This document shows, in pieces, positions 24,270 to 32,846 of a stretch of DNA of 38,934 nucleotides; the stretch's first letter is position 1, and the number at the start of each line of letters is the position of its first letter. A model generated the notes under the pieces. It saw only the letters and a list, made by a program, of their open reading frames with translations. It did not search any database and had not been told where the DNA came from. The position numbers and the translations under genes are program-made. The DNA lies in contig REBZ01000097.1 of the NCBI GenBank assembly GCA_007692495.1, positions 1-38,934 on the forward strand, given 5' to 3'. Source of the DNA: Alkalicoccus sp. Lineage in GTDB: Bacteria; Bacillota; Bacilli; Bacillales; Salisediminibacteriaceae.

Positions 24270-26519
24270 ATGCAGACAGTACAATCTGATCTTTATGAAC
24301 AGTTGACACGGTTGGAAAAAGAATGGGGAACAAATCTCGAAGAAATAAAAAAAGGCCTGGATAACAGCATGGAAGATCTGCAGAAGCCTCTTAATGACGC
24401 ACTCGATCGTATCGGTGCAGGAGCTCCGGTTTATACGTATGCAGCAGCGGCTGTGTATTTGGAGCAGCTGTACAGGAAAGCTGAAGAAAATAGAGGAGCA
24501 CCTTCTTACACCCAGTTTTACAATCTTATTGACCGTCTTACAGAAAAAAACATATACAGCAGACGCCTTCTCGATACATACACGCGGGAGGAGATAGATA
24601 AACTGGAGAAGGAACTGCAGCCGGATCGTGATTATTATTTTACGTTTATCGGCTTATTCCTGCTCGCAGACAGGTACTTGGCGAGGGATCACGAAAAAGC
24701 CGTTTATGAACTGCCTCAGGAGCGGTGGATGATTATTGCAATGACGCTTATGCGCGAAGAACCGAGGGAAAAGCGGCTGGAATACGTGAAAGAAGCCTAT
24801 TGGGCTCTTTCCAATCTTTACATGACTACAGCAACTCCGACACTGTCGAATGCTGGGAAAAGTCACGGACAGCTCTCCTCATGCTTTATTGATACAGTAG
24901 ATGATTCACTGGACGGTATTTACTTAAACAACTGGGAGGCTGCAAGACTCAGCAAGGATGGCGGAGGGCTCGGTATTTATTTTGGAAAAGTGCGGGCCCT
25001 CGGATCCGACATAAAAGGGTTCAAAAACACTTCCTCCGGGGTCATTCCGTGGATACGGCTGCTCAATGACACCGCAGTAAGTGTGGATCAGCTCGGTCAG
25101 CGGCAGGGGGCCGTTGCTGTCTACCTGGATATTTTTCATAAGGACATAATGAACGGCTTCCTGGAATTGAAAACAAACAATGGGGACGAAAGAAGAAAAG
25201 CCCACGATATATTTACGGGTGTAAGCATCCCGGATTACTTTATGGAGAAGCTTGAAGAAACAGATGAAGCGGGCAGAAGTACCGGAGAATGGTCTGTCTT
25301 CTGCCCTCATCAAGTAAAGCAGTTTATGGGCTGGCAGGATGAGAACGGTAATCCTCTCGGTCTCGAAGATTACTATGACGAAACGGATCATCGGTTTTTC
25401 CAGGAAAAGTATGAAGAAGCGTGCCGGCATCCCCTTCTTCCGAGAGAAACTTACCGGGCGATGGAGATAATGAAACGAATTATGGTAGCTCAGCTTGAAA
25501 CCGGTACCCCGTATATGTTTTATAGAGATGAAGTGAACCGGCAGAATGCCAACAAAAAAGTTAAAGGCCGAACGGCCGTATACTGCAGTAATTTATGTAC
25601 GGAAATTACCCAGAATATGAGTCCTTCCACTATTCAGGAAGAATACGAAGATGAGCAAGGTAATATGGTGATGGTACGAAAACCCGGTGATTTTGTCGTG
25701 TGTAACCTTTCTTCACTGCATCTGGCAAACGTAGTAAAAGATGACGTTCTTGAGCGCGTAGTAGCGATACAGATGAGAATGCTTGATAACGTTATTGATA
25801 TCAATACGCTGCCTGTGCGCCAGGCTGAAATAACGAATAAATCGTACCGCGCTGTAGGTCTTGGTACATTCGGCTGGCATCATGTTCTGGCAGAAAAACA
25901 GCTTCATTGGGAATCAGAGGAGGCAGTGGCTTTTGCTGACAGCCTTTACGAAAAAATAGCTTATGAAGCGGTGAAAGCATCGGCTGCACTGGCAGAGGAA
26001 AAAGGAGTATACCCGCAGTTTCCGGGATCAGAATGGGAAAACGGCCTTTATTTCGAAAGAAAGAAATACAGCGGTGAAAAATGGACCGCTCTGAAGGAGA
26101 AAGTAGGAAAGAGCGGAATACGAAACGGCTGGCTGATGGCTGTGGCTCCGAATTCTTCTACAGCAAAGATCGCCGGATCAACTGACGGAATTGATCCTGT
26201 GTACGCAGTAGAATATGCAGAAGAAAAAAAGAACTTCCGATTTAAAGTCACTCCTCCTGATCTCACTCATCATAATTATCCCTACTACAAAAAGGTGCGC
26301 CACGAACTCGATCAGCAGTGGAGTATCCGTCAGAATGCTGCAAGACAGCGGCATGTGGATCAGGGAATAAGCTTTAATTTTTATGTGCGCCATAATATTA
26401 GTGCAAAGGAACTGCTGGACCTTCACCTGGAAGCCTGGAGACAGGGATTAAAAACGACTTATTACGTGCGAAGTACGTCCCAGCAGGAAATAGCAGAATG
26501 TGAAAGCTGCCATGCTTAA
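24270..26519 (+). CDS. nrdE: Class I ribonucleoside-diphosphate reductase alpha subunit
   Basis: This 749-residue protein reduces ribonucleotides to deoxyribonucleotides. All key residues are present: C205 (LSSCF) and C454-region cysteine VVCNLSS as the redox pair, N441-C443-E445 (CSNLCTEI) in the active site, Y731/Y732 for radical transfer, and C744/C747 in the CESC tail that meets thioredoxin. No ATP-cone regulatory domain is seen at the N-terminus. The open frame reaches back to 24120, but the ATG at 24270 follows GGGAGG. It is nrdA- or nrdE-like; the nrdE name is a choice based on the flavodoxin partner. A B12 riboswitch precedes it. Confidence 0.87.
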   Translation: MQTVQSDLYEQLTRLEKEWGTNLEEIKKGLDNSMEDLQKPLNDALDRIGAGAPVYTYAAAAVYLEQLYRKAEENRGAPSYTQFYNLIDRLTEKNIYSRRLLDTYTREEIDKLEKELQPDRDYYFTFIGLFLLADRYLARDHEKAVYELPQERWMIIAMTLMREEPREKRLEYVKEAYWALSNLYMTTATPTLSNAGKSHGQLSSCFIDTVDDSLDGIYLNNWEAARLSKDGGGLGIYFGKVRALGSDIKGFKNTSSGVIPWIRLLNDTAVSVDQLGQRQGAVAVYLDIFHKDIMNGFLELKTNNGDERRKAHDIFTGVSIPDYFMEKLEETDEAGRSTGEWSVFCPHQVKQFMGWQDENGNPLGLEDYYDETDHRFFQEKYEEACRHPLLPRETYRAMEIMKRIMVAQLETGTPYMFYRDEVNRQNANKKVKGRTAVYCSNLCTEITQNMSPSTIQEEYEDEQGNMVMVRKPGDFVVCNLSSLHLANVVKDDVLERVVAIQMRMLDNVIDINTLPVRQAEITNKSYRAVGLGTFGWHHVLAEKQLHWESEEAVAFADSLYEKIAYEAVKASAALAEEKGVYPQFPGSEWENGLYFERKKYSGEKWTALKEKVGKSGIRNGWLMAVAPNSSTAKIAGSTDGIDPVYAVEYAEEKKNFRFKVTPPDLTHHNYPYYKKVRHELDQQWSIRQNAARQRHVDQGISFNFYVRHNISAKELLDLHLEAWRQGLKTTYYVRSTSQQEIAECESCHA

Positions 26520-26580
26520 TAAGCTGCCGTTCCCAGCTGGAAACAGCAGCACACAATTAATTAAAAGGAGGCTTATATAA

Positions 26581-27615
26581 ATGAATCTGACAAAAATGAA
26601 CCTGCTGGAACCGGACTACGAAAACAAGTCGACAGGCATTATTAATGGGAAAACTTCCGGGATTCTTAATTGGAACGACATTGCCTACCCGGAGATGTAC
26701 GATATGTACCAGGCACTTTTGTCCAACTTCTGGAAAGCGCAGGAAATCAATATGCAGGACGACATTAAACAATGGCCTCAGCTGACACCAGAGGAAAAGG
26801 ACGTTTTTCTCCGGATCAACACTCAGCTTGCTTCCCTGGACAGCCTGCAGACGCCTGTAATGACAAGAGTGATGGACTATGTGACCGACTCAAGCATGCA
26901 GGCTGTCTTTGCAGTGATCGCCCAGCAGGAAGCTGTGCATAATGAGTCGTATTCCTATGTGTTGAGTTCTCTCGTTTCTTCTGACGAACAAATGGAGCGT
27001 TTTAATCAGGCGAAAAATGATCCGGTCGTACGGAAGCGTAATGACCTGGTCCTCAAAGCCTACGAAGATTTCCGGGAAGCTCCATCTGCCCGGAATCTCT
27101 TCCGGCTCTGCGTTAATTCCATCAATCTGGAAGGGATATATTTTTATGCCGGATTCGCTTTCTTTTACCATTTGGCCCGTCAGCAGAAAATGGTAAAAAC
27201 AAGCACGATGATCAGTTATATTCAGCGGGACGAAATGCAGCATGCTTACTTTGTTTCACGGTTTCTTCGTCTCCTAATGGAGGAAAATGAGGAACTGCAG
27301 TCAGATGAAAACATTGCATACATTTATGAAACGATTGGAGAAGCGGTCAGGCTGGAGCAGGAATGGGCGTCCTATATACTGAAAGATATACCAGGGATCG
27401 ACCTTAAGGAGTTTGAAGGGTATGTGGAATATCTGGCTAATAAACGGCTCCGTCAGCTGCATCTTGATAATCTGTATCCTGACCGTGAGAATCCAATGCC
27501 CTGGATTCACGTTTTCAGCGATGAGATGATGAACGAAACAAAATCGGACTTCTTTGAACAGAAATCCCGTGCGTATACAAAAGTTACAGAGAAAAATGGA
27601 TTTGATGAACTTTGA
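26581..27615 (+). CDS. nrdF: Class I ribonucleoside-diphosphate reductase beta subunit
   Basis: This 344-residue ferritin-like protein makes the tyrosyl radical. Metal ligands can be read: D87 (LASLDSLQ), E117 and H120 (QQEAVHNESY), E184 (INLEGIYFY), E218 and H221 (RDEMQHAYF). The radical tyrosine is Y124 in HNESY. Residues near the C-terminus should dock to the alpha subunit. It sits 61 bases behind the alpha gene with a strong AAAGGAGG site. Its stop overlaps the TTG start of the flavodoxin gene. Whether the metal is iron or manganese is not visible in the sequence. Confidence 0.9.
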   Translation: MNLTKMNLLEPDYENKSTGIINGKTSGILNWNDIAYPEMYDMYQALLSNFWKAQEINMQDDIKQWPQLTPEEKDVFLRINTQLASLDSLQTPVMTRVMDYVTDSSMQAVFAVIAQQEAVHNESYSYVLSSLVSSDEQMERFNQAKNDPVVRKRNDLVLKAYEDFREAPSARNLFRLCVNSINLEGIYFYAGFAFFYHLARQQKMVKTSTMISYIQRDEMQHAYFVSRFLRLLMEENEELQSDENIAYIYETIGEAVRLEQEWASYILKDIPGIDLKEFEGYVEYLANKRLRQLHLDNLYPDRENPMPWIHVFSDEMMNETKSDFFEQKSRAYTKVTEKNGFDEL

Positions 27616-28058
27616 TCGCTGTCGTTTATCTTTCACGAACAGGTAATACAGAAAAACTGGCGCGTTGTCTTACTGAAGAAATAAGGCGGACAGAACTGTC
27701 AGTAGAACTTTTCCGGCTGGAAGAATTTGATCAGGAAAAAATTGATGACCTAGATGGGCTCGCTGCAGGCACTTTTACGTGGGGGAGTGGTGATATTCCG
27801 GAAAGTTTTCTTCCGCTTTTAGACAAAATAAGTGAAAAAGAAAGAGATCTTGTCACCGGGGTGTTCGGTACGGGAGACAGTTTTTACCCTCACTTCTGCG
27901 GTGCAGTAACTCAACTGCAGAAAACCTTTTTTAGAAACACTGATCTCGCTGCATCCTTAAAAGTAGAACTCGCACCCCAGCGGCAGGATAGAGAGCGCTG
28001 CCGGAAATTTGCTGAAGTTTTTAAACATAGGGTAAGAAAACAGCTTTCCAGACAATAG
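27612..28058 (+). CDS. Flavodoxin (NrdI-like role)
   Basis: This 148-residue FMN-binding flavodoxin has phosphate loop LSRTGNTEKLA (8-18), then AAGTFTWGSGDIPESF and GVFGTGDSFYPHFCGAV, the two loops that hold the flavin ring. It starts at TTG and overlaps the nrdF stop by four bases, so it is translationally coupled. Sequence-wise it looks more like a true flavodoxin than the short NrdI of B. subtilis, but its place in the operon suggests it supplies electrons or oxidant to the beta subunit cofactor, as NrdI does in class Ib systems. Confidence 0.8.
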   Translation: MIAVVYLSRTGNTEKLARCLTEEIRRTELSVELFRLEEFDQEKIDDLDGLAAGTFTWGSGDIPESFLPLLDKISEKERDLVTGVFGTGDSFYPHFCGAVTQLQKTFFRNTDLAASLKVELAPQRQDRERCRKFAEVFKHRVRKQLSRQ

Positions 28059-28082
28059 TTTGAAATAAAACGGACGCACCTG

Positions 28083-28106
28083 CCGGCAGTTACTGCCGGT
28101 TTCTTT
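28083..28106 (+). terminator. Terminator of the reductase operon
   Basis: CCGGCAG pairs with CTGCCGG around TTA, followed by TTTCTTT. It lies 25 bases behind the flavodoxin stop. Confidence 0.8.
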
Positions 28107-28116
28107 CTGCAGTCAA

Positions 28117-28130
28117 TTAAAGCGCTTTCA
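28117..28130 (-). promoter_or_regulatory. cre-like site upstream of the YhdH/YhfP-type reductase
   Basis: TTAAAGCGCTTTCA reads TGAAAGCGCTTTAA on the other strand and matches the CcpA site TGWAANCGNTNWCA with one mismatch. It lies about 70 bases before the start at 28201, a usual place for carbon catabolite control. Confidence 0.5.
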
Positions 28131-28200
28131 ATTAATGCTGGACTTTCCCTGCGTGAATTGTCAGAATAAAACCAGTACGTTATTCAAAGGAGGAAGAAAC

Positions 28201-29187
28201 ATGACTAAAACATTCCGTGCGTTTATAACAGATGGAGACAAAAGCGGGCGAATTGCCGAACGGACAATGGATGAACTTCCAAAGGGAGAAGTAACAGTAA
28301 AAGTTCACTATTCCGGCGTTAATTATAAAGACGGGCTCGCTCTTGATGCTTCAACTAAAGTCGCTAAAGATTACCCGATAGTCCCGGGTATCGACCTTTC
28401 CGGTGAAGTGGCTGCGTCCGATACAGAGGCCTTCCAGCCGGGGGATAAAGTAATTGTAACCAGTTTTGAGCTCGGGGTTGGCCATGACGGCGGCTACAGT
28501 GAATACGCGAGGGTCCCGGCAGCGTGGGTCGTGCCGCTGCCGGAAGGTTTGACACTCCGGGAAGCGATGATTATTGGTACGGCAGGGTTTACAGCTGCTC
28601 TTTCTGTACATAGGCTGGAAGAGCGGGGGACGACTCCGGAAGATGGACCGGTACTGGTAACAGGAGCGACCGGGGGAGTCGGAAGTATGGCAGTCGCGAT
28701 GCTGGCTAAAAGAGGCTATCACGTTACAGCCAGTACCGGTAAACAATCAGAACACGAATACTTAAAAAATCTCGGTGCAGCAGAAATCATCAGCAGGGAG
28801 GAAGTGACTCCGGAAAAGCTCCGTCCTCTGCAGAAACAGCGCTGGGCTGCAGCAGTTGATCCTACAGGGGGAAAACCGCTGGCTTCGGTCCTCAGTTCAC
28901 TGAAACAGGGAGGAGCTGTTGCAGCAAGCGGACTGACGGCAGGAGTGGAGCTCCCCGCTACGGTAATGCCTTTCATTCTCCGTGGAATTGACCTGCTCGG
29001 TATTGACTCCGGTTTCTGCCCGATGGCTCTCCGGCAGAAAGTGTGGGAAAGAGCTGCGGGAGATTTGAAGCCGGAACATCTCGAAGATATAGCTGATGAG
29101 ATATCTTTCGATGAGCTCGAACAGTCGTTAAAAGACATTCTCGACAATAAAGTAAGAGGAAGAAAATTGTTGAAAATGAAGGAATAA
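28201..29187 (+). CDS. yhfP: YhdH/YhfP-family quinone oxidoreductase (acrylyl-CoA reductase type)
   Basis: This 328-residue medium-chain dehydrogenase/reductase lacks the structural zinc cysteines. Motifs: VHYSGVNYKDGLAL (35-48), PIVPGIDLSGEV, nucleotide loop VTGATGGVGSMAVAMLAKRGYHVTASTGK, and the end GRKLLKM. This subfamily reduces activated double bonds with NADPH; AcuI acts on acryloyl-CoA. The real substrate is unknown. The start follows AAAGGAGG; an earlier in-frame ATG at 28135 has no ribosome site. A cre-like box upstream suggests glucose repression. Confidence 0.85.
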   Translation: MTKTFRAFITDGDKSGRIAERTMDELPKGEVTVKVHYSGVNYKDGLALDASTKVAKDYPIVPGIDLSGEVAASDTEAFQPGDKVIVTSFELGVGHDGGYSEYARVPAAWVVPLPEGLTLREAMIIGTAGFTAALSVHRLEERGTTPEDGPVLVTGATGGVGSMAVAMLAKRGYHVTASTGKQSEHEYLKNLGAAEIISREEVTPEKLRPLQKQRWAAAVDPTGGKPLASVLSSLKQGGAVAASGLTAGVELPATVMPFILRGIDLLGIDSGFCPMALRQKVWERAAGDLKPEHLEDIADEISFDELEQSLKDILDNKVRGRKLLKMKE

Positions 29188-29259
29188 AAAGGAGAAAAAT
29201 GTATGTTAAGCTGATATTACAAAAAGATTACAAGGCATATTTAAAATAAAAAATCAACG

Positions 29260-29289
29260 CCTCAACAAAAAAAAGTTGAGGTTTTTTTT
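29260..29289 (+). terminator. Terminator behind the YhfP-type gene
   Basis: CCTCAAC pairs with GTTGAGG around an A8 loop, followed by T8. Confidence 0.85.
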
Positions 29290-29292
29290 CGC

Positions 29293-29321
29293 AAAAAAAC
29301 TGCGCTTCTGGCGCAGTTTTT
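29293..29321. terminator. Second, symmetric terminator hairpin
   Basis: AAAAACTGCGC pairs with GCGCAGTTTTT around a five-base loop (TTCTG). With A and T runs on both sides it could work in both directions. It directly follows the first terminator, so the two form a tandem block. Confidence 0.7.
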
Positions 29322-29366
29322 GTCGAAATTAGGTCGAAAATCCATAAAAAAAGTTCACAGACTCTG

Positions 29367-29444
29367 TTGACAAGAAATATTACGTGTGGCAGACTGCGTA
29401 ATGGATTGAGGGGAACGCGGAACGCAATTTCCGCAGCCCCTTTT
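29367..29444 (+). promoter_or_regulatory. Promoter and leader hairpins before the SleB-like gene
   Basis: A perfect -35 box TTGACA (29367-29372) is followed by a weak extended -10 (TGG then CAGACT, 29390-29395). The stretch also has two hairpins: ATTACG with CGTAAT (29379-29402), and GGGG-GCGGA with TCCGC-CCCC (29410-29440) followed by TTTT. The second looks like an attenuator just before the ribosome site. It does not match the c-di-AMP riboswitch known from relatives. Confidence 0.4.
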
Positions 29445-29471
29445 AAATTTTGTATTCAAGGAGTGTCAAAT

Positions 29472-30128
29472 ATGAAAAAACTAGTAACAGGAATTACAGC
29501 AGCAACTGTCGGAGCGTCTATGCTTTTTGCGGGGAACGTATCAGCACACACGGTAGAAAGTGGAGACACTATGTATAACATTGCACAGGAAAACAACATG
29601 TCTCTTGATGAACTGGCAGATCTTAATCCAGACATCAGCGACCTGAACGTACTAAGCGTCGGTCAGCACGTTGAGACTGGTGACGGCGACGGATCTTCTG
29701 AAGAAGTAGCATCTACAGAGGATTCAGCATCTACAAGCTCATCTTCTGATTCTTCCGCTTCTGATGCGAACCTTACAAGCTCAGAGCGTGACCAGCTGGA
29801 GCGTCTTGTAACTGCAGAAGCTCAGGGAGAGCCGTATGAAGGTAAAGTAGCCGTAGCAGAAGTTGTTCTTAACCGCGTTGAGTCCGGAAGCTTCCCGAAC
29901 TCTGTCAGCGGAGTAATCAATGAGCCTGGACAGTTTACACCAGTAAGCAATGGTTCTATTAACACAACAGCTACTTCTCAGTCTGAGCAGGCTGTCGATG
30001 AAGCTGTCGGTGGAAGCCAGTATGCTTCTGATGCTGTATTTTTCTACAACCCGGCAACAGCTACGAACAGATGGTTGGATTCTCAGCCGACTGTAACTGT
30101 TATCGGCCAGCACCACTTCAAAAACTAA
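29472..30128 (+). CDS. Secreted LysM-SleB cell wall hydrolase
   Basis: This 218-residue secreted protein has a signal peptide ending NVSA near residue 25. One LysM domain follows (HTVESGDTMYNIAQENNMSLDELADLNPDI, 26-68) and binds peptidoglycan. Next are an S/D/E-rich linker (70-100) and a SleB/hydrolase_2 domain (105-218) with candidate catalytic E116 in LVTAEAQGEPYEGKVAVAEVVLNRV, and GVINEPGQFTPV. It resembles spore-cortex or vegetative lytic hydrolases such as YkvT and CwlJ/SleB. The open frame begins at 29367, but the ATG at 29472 follows AAGGAG and starts the signal peptide. Confidence 0.87.
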   Translation: MKKLVTGITAATVGASMLFAGNVSAHTVESGDTMYNIAQENNMSLDELADLNPDISDLNVLSVGQHVETGDGDGSSEEVASTEDSASTSSSSDSSASDANLTSSERDQLERLVTAEAQGEPYEGKVAVAEVVLNRVESGSFPNSVSGVINEPGQFTPVSNGSINTTATSQSEQAVDEAVGGSQYASDAVFFYNPATATNRWLDSQPTVTVIGQHHFKN

Positions 30129-30197
30129 TAAAAGTCTAAAATAATTCCTTAATATGTGCGGAAGCAGCCGCGCTATTGTAAAGGAATAATATGATAA

Positions 30198-30229
30198 GAG
30201 AGGAGCCTTGGAGGGCTTCTCTCTTTTTT
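30198..30229 (+). terminator. Terminator behind the SleB-like gene
   Basis: GAGAGGAGCC pairs with GGCTTCTCTC around six bases with one G-U pair, then TTTTTT. Confidence 0.88.
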
Positions 30230-30409
30230 GTGAAATTTTCTTTCCTATTGTTAACAATAGCCGTTATTACGCGGCATTAAACAGGAAATTTGTTAAAAGG
30301 GAAATTTTTTTAAGAAAGCTGTTTTAAAGGTTTTCCTGGATTCCTCCCTCATGCCGGGAGAAAAAGAGGTCTCAAGCGATTTTACAACAACGCGGAGAAT
30401 TTGCAGAGC

Positions 30410-31726
30410 CTACAGAAAAACGAGCCCAAGACCAATAATAGTACCACTCAGGAAAAGCACCCATATACAAAAACCCATAATGTCTCTTGCGTTCAGGCCG
30501 GCAATCGCGAGGGCAGGAAGCGCCCAGAAAGGCTGAATCATATTCGTCCAGGCGTCCCCCCAGGCTACTGCCATTGCAGTTCTTGCAGCACTGACCCCGA
30601 GCTCCTGTCCGGCAGAAAGCATAATAGGGGCCTGCACAGCCCACTGTCCCCCTCCGGAAGGTACAAAGAAATTGACAATGCCGGCACTTAAAAAAGCAAA
30701 GAGAGGATAAGTCATTTCATTCGACATCGACACAAACCATTCTGAAAGCAGCACAGCTAGTCCGGAAGCAGTCATCATTCCCATAATGCCAGCGTAAAAA
30801 GGAAACTGAATGATAATTCCTCCTGCGTTTTTAACAGCTCCAGAAACGCTGGCGAGGTAATTTTTCGGAGTGACATGAAAAATAATTCCTAAAAATAAAA
30901 AGAGAAAATTAACGATATTCAAATTCAGGTTAAATCCTGCGGTTATTAAGTAGTAAATAATAAAGCCGATGCCCATAAAACCTATAATCATGGAAAGCAG
31001 GACGCTGTTTTCCATTCTTTCGGCAGGAGTCTGCTCTGATTTAGGTTTTGAAGGGGGAGCTTCTTCTTCCTCGAGCAGAGCCGGATCCACATGTACTGCT
31101 TTTTCAGGATTCATCATCAGCCGGTTCAGGATAGGGACTGTTAAAAATAAAGCTGCCGTTATAATTAAATTAAACGAGGAAAAGATAGTTTCGCTTGTGG
31201 GAATGATACCTATAAGATCTTCTGAAAAATGACCGTCAGTAGCAACTGTCAAAGGTATAGAAGCGGCAAGGCCGCCGTGCCATACGATAAAGCCGCTGTA
31301 GGCGCTGGCAATAAGCAGCCTGTAATCAACGCTTGGGATTCTTCTAGCCAGAGATTTCGCGAACAGAGCCCCTATAACGAGGCCGAAACCCCAGTTGATC
31401 CAGCTTGCGAGAAGAGCGGTAAGTGTAACTATAACGATCGCCTGCCCCGGGGATCGTGCTGTTTTGGCTAGGTTATCCAGGGCGGATTTAAATATTTTGC
31501 TGCTTGCCAGTACATAACCTGTGACCAGCACTAGCACCATCTGCATGGCGAATTCGAGCAGGTCCCAGAAGCCTTCCCCCCAGTAAACCACCATCTCTAC
31601 AGGTGAACTGGGAGTAAGAAGGAGCCCGAACGCGAAAACAACAAGAGTTAATATTACTACAAAAAGAAATGGATCCGGCAGATAACGGTGCATAAGTCTC
31701 GTAGATAAATCGGTCAGAAAGTTCAT
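30410..31726 (-). CDS. atoE: Short-chain fatty acid transporter, AtoE family
   Basis: This 438-residue membrane protein has about ten hydrophobic segments and family motifs MHRYLPDPFLFVVILTLVVF, LASWINWGFGLVIGALFAK, SAYSGFIVWHGGLAASIPL, FPFYAGIMGMM, and FFVPSGGGQWAVQAPIM. AtoE proteins import short-chain fatty acids such as acetoacetate or butyrate. The frame is open to 31849, but residue 42 (ATG at 31726) starts the conserved domain and gives the usual length of about 440; the longer form would read through the cre site. A perfect cre box lies just upstream, so glucose repression is likely. Confidence 0.86.
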   Translation of the reverse strand: MNFLTDLSTRLMHRYLPDPFLFVVILTLVVFAFGLLLTPSSPVEMVVYWGEGFWDLLEFAMQMVLVLVTGYVLASSKIFKSALDNLAKTARSPGQAIVIVTLTALLASWINWGFGLVIGALFAKSLARRIPSVDYRLLIASAYSGFIVWHGGLAASIPLTVATDGHFSEDLIGIIPTSETIFSSFNLIITAALFLTVPILNRLMMNPEKAVHVDPALLEEEEAPPSKPKSEQTPAERMENSVLLSMIIGFMGIGFIIYYLITAGFNLNLNIVNFLFLFLGIIFHVTPKNYLASVSGAVKNAGGIIIQFPFYAGIMGMMTASGLAVLLSEWFVSMSNEMTYPLFAFLSAGIVNFFVPSGGGQWAVQAPIMLSAGQELGVSAARTAMAVAWGDAWTNMIQPFWALPALAIAGLNARDIMGFCIWVLFLSGTIIGLGLVFL

Positions 31727-31750
31727 TAACGTCACATCCCTGCTATGTAT

Positions 31751-31764
31751 TGTAAGCGATTTCA
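31751..31764 (-). promoter_or_regulatory. Perfect cre site upstream of atoE
   Basis: On the minus strand the site reads TGAAATCGCTTACA, matching TGWAANCGNTNWCA at every position. It lies 25 bases before the atoE start, where CcpA binding would block transcription. Confidence 0.8.
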
Positions 31765-31778
31765 AAAAATATGAAGAA

Positions 31779-31812
31779 GGAAACTGTTCTGAAAGTATAC
31801 AGAACAGCTTCC
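31779..31812 (-). terminator. Terminator of the Gfo/Idh/MocA gene
   Basis: On the minus strand GGAAGCTGTTCTG pairs with CAGAACAGTTTCC, with one G-U pair, followed by TTCTTC. It separates the oxidoreductase gene from the atoE promoter. Confidence 0.7.
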
Positions 31813-31859
31813 TCCGGTCCGGAGACGACAGCGCTACGGCGTCCGGCAATAAACTGGTT

Positions 31860-32846
31860 TTATCTTGCCTGATTCTGCGAAGTATAAAGAGCTTCGATAA
31901 CCTTCATATTGTTATGAACACTTTCCGGGGTGTAAACAGGCTTTGTTCCATCGATCAGGCATTGAGAAAAATGTGTGATCTGTCGCGTGAACTGATTACC
32001 TTCAAACGTCCGGTGCTCCTTAACAGCACCTTTCTCGTCCTTTAAAATAACTTCCCCTTTTCCGCCATTGGGATTCTGATCAGGGCGGAAGGCGAAGGGG
32101 ACTTCAATATGACCTTTTGTACCGGCAATTTCATAGCGGTTCAAGGCTGCTTCATCGAAGCTGCAGTCGATAATGCAGTCTACTTCTTCAAAGCTGAGAA
32201 TTGCTGTCGTCGAAATATCAACATCAATGTTTTTAATTTTTCGCGCATCGGAAAAGGCGGAGGTCGGTTCCTGATCAAGAAGGTAACGACAGGCGTGGAC
32301 ACAGTAACACCCAACATCGAACAGGCTTCCCCCACCAAGAGCGCTGCTCAATCTGATATTTTTGCTGCCGAGATCCAATGGAAAAGAGAAGGAACTGCGT
32401 ATGCGTTTTACTTTTCCTACGGCATTTTCTTTCAGGAGTTCCTTCACATACTCATGCTGCGGGTGGAACTGATACATAAATCCTTCCATCCATGTCATAC
32501 CGGAATCTTTTCCTGCTTCTCTGATTTCTCTGATTTCGTCGGATGTTACCGCAGCCGGTTTTTCTACGAGTACGTGTTTTCCATGATTCATCGATTTAAT
32601 TACCCATTCTTTATGAAGTGCGTTTGGCAGTGGAATGTAAACTGCGTCCACATCGGGATCTTTGAGCAGACCTTCATAAGAATCGTAGGCTTTTTCTGCG
32701 CCCCATTCAGCAGCGGTTTCTTCTGCCCGGCCACTGCTGCTTGCAACAGCGTATAACACCGCATTGCCTGCTTCTTTAATAGCAGGAACCATTTGCTTTC
32801 GGGCAATGGCTGCGGAACTAAGAATACCCCATTTGATTTTCTGCAT
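31860..32846 (-). CDS. Gfo/Idh/MocA family oxidoreductase
   Basis: This 328-residue NAD(P)-dependent dehydrogenase has an N-terminal Rossmann fold (IKWGILSSAAIARKQMVPAI; GxxxxA-type loop) and DVDAVYIPLPNALHKEWVIKSM. The conserved EKP motif is in HVLVEKPAAVT (about residues 92-102), and the C-terminal sheet has GGGSLFDVGCYCVHACRYL with the usual D-x-G-x-Y/H positions. Substrates are sugars or related polyols; the exact one cannot be told. The GGGGGAAT ribosome site precedes the start. Confidence 0.87.
   Translation of the reverse strand: MQKIKWGILSSAAIARKQMVPAIKEAGNAVLYAVASSSGRAEETAAEWGAEKAYDSYEGLLKDPDVDAVYIPLPNALHKEWVIKSMNHGKHVLVEKPAAVTSDEIREIREAGKDSGMTWMEGFMYQFHPQHEYVKELLKENAVGKVKRIRSSFSFPLDLGSKNIRLSSALGGGSLFDVGCYCVHACRYLLDQEPTSAFSDARKIKNIDVDISTTAILSFEEVDCIIDCSFDEAALNRYEIAGTKGHIEVPFAFRPDQNPNGGKGEVILKDEKGAVKEHRTFEGNQFTRQITHFSQCLIDGTKPVYTPESVHNNMKVIEALYTSQNQAR

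Noticed and set aside
27612-28058. Canonical NrdI assignment for the third reductase-operon gene
   Set aside because: The flavin loops fit a full flavodoxin better than the short NrdI of B. subtilis; NrdI-like role kept as inference only.
29322-29471. c-di-AMP (ydaO-type) riboswitch before the LysM-SleB gene
   Set aside because: Expected from relatives, but the conserved core blocks are missing and the leader is too short.
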